Source: Chalciporus piperatus (Eukaryota; Basidiomycota; Agaricomycetes; Boletales; Boletaceae). Taken from it: DNA of 64,000 bases. Both the position numbers and the translations under genes were made by a program. Location: contig JBBPTG010000003.1 in the NCBI GenBank assembly GCA_038093975.1, positions 806,001-870,000 on the forward strand, given 5' to 3'. Under the pieces are notes generated by a model. It did not search any database. It worked only from the letters and a program-made list of their open reading frames with translations, and was not told the DNA's origin. Of this stretch, positions 60,720 through 64,000 are shown in pieces (position 1 is the first letter of the stretch; every line of letters begins with the position of its first letter).

Positions 60720-62729
60720 ATGCCTTCCTCCATCTCCCGCACCCCTCCTGCGCGTCCTGTACGCGTTTCGTCCTCGGCGGGCTCTCGTACCAATCCAACT
60801 GTTGAGGATCGCGACTCTCTAGACGGCGATCTTTCTGATGAGCATCGCGATCTCGACGCTGGATCATTGGAGGCCTTGCTTCTGGATTCCGGAGGCTCGT
60901 TACTTCAATCCCCTCAGGTAGGCTCCCGTCGTTCTAGGCAACCCTCAACTCCCGTGCTCGGCGGGCCCTCTGGTCCAACGATTATCATCCCGCCGGCCAA
61001 GAAGTCTCGCCAGACTCCCTCGGGTGCCAAGACCCGCTCCAAAGGACCCGTTGATCCCACTCCCTCATCCACTCCCGCTCCCTCATCTGTCACCCCCATG
61101 ACGATCCCTCCGTCCTCATCGTTAGCCCCACCTGCCTTGCCCGCCAGCTCCGCCTCAACGCTCTCGCCTGGTTTTTCACCCGCCGCAATCAGCACCTCCT
61201 CGCCATCGAAATCCGCTGCAAATAGCTCCTTTCTGTCTGCCACCACCACCGCTGTGGCGAGCGAAAAGGCCGACAAAGGTAAAGGTAAAGCAAGAACCTA
61301 CACTCCGCCCGCCATCACTGTCGCTCCAGCAACTCCATCATCGTCTGGCTTGCCCATCTCATCTTTGCTCACCCCTTCATCCTCTGCCACCCTCAATGCC
61401 TCCTTTTTCTCGTCTCCATCAGCATCTTCCTCTCCTCGCGCGCTCTCGCGCGAAGACCTACAGTCAGCCGTATTATCTCTCCTGGGCCTTTCCCATACAC
61501 CTTCTGCCTTCGGGCCCTCTCCTGCACCTAGTCTTCTTTCTGTGCCTTCTCGTGAGTATTTTCACCTTCTTCTACTCTTCGCCGCTCGCTTGGCGCTCCT
61601 TCTGTCCTTTGCCGTTCTCTTGGCATCCTTGACACTTCCCGCTTTACTCGGGTGTCTTCCTACCTTGCTTGTGTTTCCGCTCTTCGCGGCCTTACCTTTC
61701 CGTGGCTTACCTCATTGCCCTTCAGCCTCCTCTCATCGAGACCTCATTTCCGACCCTGCTCAGTTGCTCGGTCTCATGTCACGCTCTCGCGCGCCTCCCT
61801 TGGCTGCACCTCCTCTTCCCGGAATGTCGCGTCTCATTTCCCCCGACGATTTGATTGACCATCCTCATGTGGTCAGACTTCTTCGTGAGGGATGGACCAC
61901 TCACATTCCCATTCACTGCCTCGCGACTGCTGCCTCACGTGCTCTGCTCCATTTCACGGGCGAGCCCGCTGTGGTGAGGGAGGAGGACGAATACCTCATG
62001 TCCACGGATGAGTATCGAGAGGCTTCGGCTATCTTTCCTCGTTTGATCCACTCGCACTTGCCGAATCCAAACGCTTCGGCCATCGCCGACGCTTTCCAGA
62101 AGCATTTTGCTCTCATAACATCTTCACATACGTTCACCCGCGACTTCGATGTCTGGCGCGCGTATTGCATCCAGCTGCGCCGGAGTTATTATCAGAACTC
62201 CAGTGTTTTCAACCCTGGTGATCTGCACGAGAAACTTTGGCATTTCTGCTCGGAGCAGCTGGGCCTCAAGAAGCAGGCTGCTCTGGAAGCTCGCCTTCTT
62301 TCCCTCGAATCCCATCGCGGTTCGTTTCGCTCTTCATCCGCATCCTCGTCGTCCCCGAGTGGGTTCATCAGCTCCTTCGGAGCCTCTGGCGGCTCAGCCT
62401 CGCGTGCCGCCTCGTCCTCTACCTCGATCTCCTCCGCAGGCGGCAGTCGTCCTGCCCCTCGCCCCCCCTTTCCCTACTCGGCCGATAGGCACGGAAAATG
62501 CTTCGTATGCCTCGGGTCCCATCTCACCAAGGACTGCCCCTCCTCCTCCAACGGCTGGGTGTCGCGCAGCCCCAAGGGAGTCTGGATTGACTCCCAGGGC
62601 CGCTCCTACTGCTACAGTTGGAATGGTCTCAGAGGTTGTCCTTCCACCTCTTCCGGTTGCAAACACTGTCACCTCTGCACCGTCTGCGGCTCGGGCGATC
62701 ACAACGCTCAGTCGCACCCTTCCGCCTGA
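60720..62729 (+). CDS. DIRS-like gag protein
   Basis: Open from 60702 (first likely ATG 60720, MPSSISRTPPARPVR) to TGA 62729. The N-terminal 270 residues are Ser/Pro/Ala-rich and low complexity. Codons over 61552-61725 translate to a leucine-rich text unlike the rest; this stretch has GTGAGT and TTCAG ends and is probably a 174-nt intron. The conserved core reads MSRLISPDDLIDHPHVVRLL, EGWTTHIPIHCLA, FQKHFALITSSHTFTRDFDV and LHEKLWHFCSEQLGL. Near the C-terminus are the knuckle-like CFVCLGSHLTKDC and CKHCHLCTVCGSGDHN. The first resembles a CCHC finger. The protein would coat element RNA. Confidence 0.7.
   Translation: MPSSISRTPPARPVRVSSSAGSRTNPTVEDRDSLDGDLSDEHRDLDAGSLEALLLDSGGSLLQSPQVGSRRSRQPSTPVLGGPSGPTIIIPPAKKSRQTPSGAKTRSKGPVDPTPSSTPAPSSVTPMTIPPSSSLAPPALPASSASTLSPGFSPAAISTSSPSKSAANSSFLSATTTAVASEKADKGKGKARTYTPPAITVAPATPSSSGLPISSLLTPSSSATLNASFFSSPSASSSPRALSREDLQSAVLSLLGLSHTPSAFGPSPAPSLLSVPSREYFHLLLLFAARLALLLSFAVLLASLTLPALLGCLPTLLVFPLFAALPFRGLPHCPSASSHRDLISDPAQLLGLMSRSRAPPLAAPPLPGMSRLISPDDLIDHPHVVRLLREGWTTHIPIHCLATAASRALLHFTGEPAVVREEDEYLMSTDEYREASAIFPRLIHSHLPNPNASAIADAFQKHFALITSSHTFTRDFDVWRAYCIQLRRSYYQNSSVFNPGDLHEKLWHFCSEQLGLKKQAALEARLLSLESHRGSFRSSSASSSSPSGFISSFGASGGSASRAASSSTSISSAGGSRPAPRPPFPYSADRHGKCFVCLGSHLTKDCPSSSNGWVSRSPKGVWIDSQGRSYCYSWNGLRGCPSTSSGCKHCHLCTVCGSGDHNAQSHPSA
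61552..61725 (+). other. probable in-frame intron in the DIRS-like gag
   Basis: 174 nt (58 codons) with donor GTGAGT and a pyrimidine-rich end TTCAG; free of stops, so the unspliced message stays open. Splicing joins SVPS to PSSHRDLISDP. Confidence 0.6.
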
Positions 62730-64000
62730 GACGTTTCCCATCGTGACCCCCCTCATCCCTGAAAAATGGGAAGGGCTCCTCCGTGCCTGTGGGGACACGG
62801 TCTGGTCACGATTCTCTGACATCCCCACCGGCCTTCGTTCTGGCTTCCGGCTAGGTGTTTCTTCGTCTATCTCTTCCACTTTCATGCCTCCGAATCACAA
62901 GTCCGCCTTCGAAAATTCTTCCTTTATTTCCTCCCAGATCGAGAAGGAGATTGCAGCTGGTCGTTACAGCGCTCCTTTCGATCCTGCCGTTTTCGAGTCC
63001 CTTTTTGGACCTTTCCGCACGTCCCCTCTCGGCGTCGTCTTCCACTCCGGCTCGGGTAAACCCCGACTGATCCAGGATCATTCTTTCCCTCGCAATCACC
63101 CTTCCATCCACTCCATCAACTCCGAAATTGACTCTTCCTCCTTCCCATGCGACTGGGGCTCATTTTCCGACTGTTTCCTTCTCGTCGCGCGCGCCCCGCC
63201 TGGCTCTGAAGCCGCGGTCTTCGACGTGGATGCTGCTCATCGCCGCATGCCCATCTGTCCCTCCGACTGTCTTCACGTATGCATCTTCTGGAATGGCTCA
63301 GTCCACGTCGATCACTGTTGCTGCTTCGGCTGCTCCAGCTCGGCTGGGATCTTTGGCCACTGCGCGGATGGTATCGTTGCCATCTATCGTTTCAAGTCCG
63401 TTCAGGATCTCGTGAACTGGGCCGACGACTTCGTCTTCTTTCGTTACCCCATCCGCTTCGACTCGCTGGGTGTTCCTGTGGTCCGTATCTTGCCTCCCTC
63501 TCTATCCTCTTGCTTCGCTTGCCAACTGATCTGCGCTGCGTTTAGTTCTCCTACGACGCTTCTCTGATCTGGAATGTAGCTGAGGAGCTCGGATGGCCTT
63601 GGGCCCCCAGGAAATTTATCGACTTCGCCCCTTGCTTTCCCTACCTCGGTTTTCTCTGGGACTTGGTTTCGAAGCGCGTCTCACTTCCTGAGGCTAAGAA
63701 ATCGAAGTACCTCCTCCGTCTCGAGTCCTGGCTGCCTGGCTGCTCCGTCACACGCCACAACTGTGAGGTTCTGGTTGGCACCTTGAACCACTGCGCCATA
63801 GTTCTCGATGGCGCTCGCTCCCACCTGCCCTCCTTGTATCGCTTCTCCGCTTCTTTCTCGACCTCCTCCCCTTTCGTCACCCGTCGCATTCCTCCCCTCG
63901 TCCTCTCCGACATCGCCTGGTGGCGCGATCACCTCTCTTTAGCTTCCTGCGGGCGCTTCATCTCGCTTCCCCCGGACCTTCACGATGTTCCCATCTACGT
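62635..64000 (+). CDS. DIRS-like reverse transcriptase / RNase H (partial)
   Basis: Frame +1 relative to gag, overlapping its end. Conserved text: VTPLIPEKWEGLLRACGD; PPNHKSAFENSSFI; VFHSGSGKPRLIQDHSFPRN with RT motif; AAVFDVDAAHRRMPICPSD carrying the first catalytic Asp; and the catalytic pair in LVNWADDFVFFRYP. At about 63477 the frame is lost; an intron with donor GTCCGT and acceptor TTTAG (ending at 63546) restores it: FSYDASLIWNVAEELGWPWA, FIDFAPCFPYLGFLWDL, then SDIAWWRDHLSLASCGRFIS to the window edge, the beginning of the RNase H region. WADD in place of YADD and the long GF-WDL motif are typical of DIRS elements. Confidence 0.7.

Larger units (their letters stand above)
60702..64000 (+). 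mobile_element. DIRS-like retroelement, left part
   Basis: A gag-like ORF followed by an RT of the DIRS type in the +1 frame. Cut by the window end, so the tyrosine recombinase, if present, lies to the right. Confidence 0.75.

Noticed and set aside
61552..61725. Membrane segments in the DIRS-like gag
   Set aside because: The hydrophobic stretch coincides with a sequence having strong splice ends and is better read as an intron.

Overview
The window is genomic DNA of a filamentous basidiomycete, most likely an agaricomycete. Evidence: genes split by many introns of about 48 to 60 bp with GT-AG (once GC-AG) ends, a WD40 protein with a helical repeat tail, a multi-exon flavin monooxygenase, a cytochrome P450, and dense Ty3-type chromodomain retrotransposons, a LINE and a DIRS-like element. 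A Rhizoctonia/Ceratobasidium-like fungus is a guess from protein style only.

Layout. 1-8 kb is host sequence: a WD40/helical-repeat gene running off the left edge, a decayed unrecognised coding region (2.4-3.7 kb), a three-exon DUF202 membrane protein gene (5.26-6.06 kb) and a 719-bp TIR transposon relic of pogo type (7.2-7.9 kb). 8.2-9.1 kb holds a broken zinc-finger-like gene. 9.1-15.9 kb is a LINE with both ORFs open, whose 5' end abuts a cytochrome P450 gene that lacks its C-terminus (15.9-18.0 kb). 18.4-20.8 kb is a flavin-containing monooxygenase that can be spliced to one open frame from 12 exons.

22.4-56.2 kb is a nested block of Ty3 chromoviruses from three families, named here A, B and C. 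A-1 (minus strand) is bounded by LTRs at 22411 and 36656, carries a solo LTR of its own family in pol, and has complete element B-1 inserted in its gag. It abuts C-1 (plus, 5' truncated), whose 3' LTR sits in the LTR of B-2 (minus). B-2 carries two solo LTRs and is cut by the 5' LTR of C-2 (plus), the largest copy, which carries a solo B LTR. Each family has a canonical -1 frameshift heptamer at the end of gag. Family A has an extra zinc-knuckle ORF and family C an extra two-membrane-span ORF after pol; family C also has an extra ORF before gag.

56.2-60 kb holds the start of a broken small ORF, a five-exon gene of unknown function (378 aa), and directly behind its stop an array of about fifty 33-bp repeats that decays to the right. 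60.7-64 kb is the left part of a DIRS-like retroelement: gag-like protein and reverse transcriptase, with two probable introns, cut by the window end.

Gene models are hand-spliced by eye. No similarity search was possible, so family names rest on motifs I recognise.
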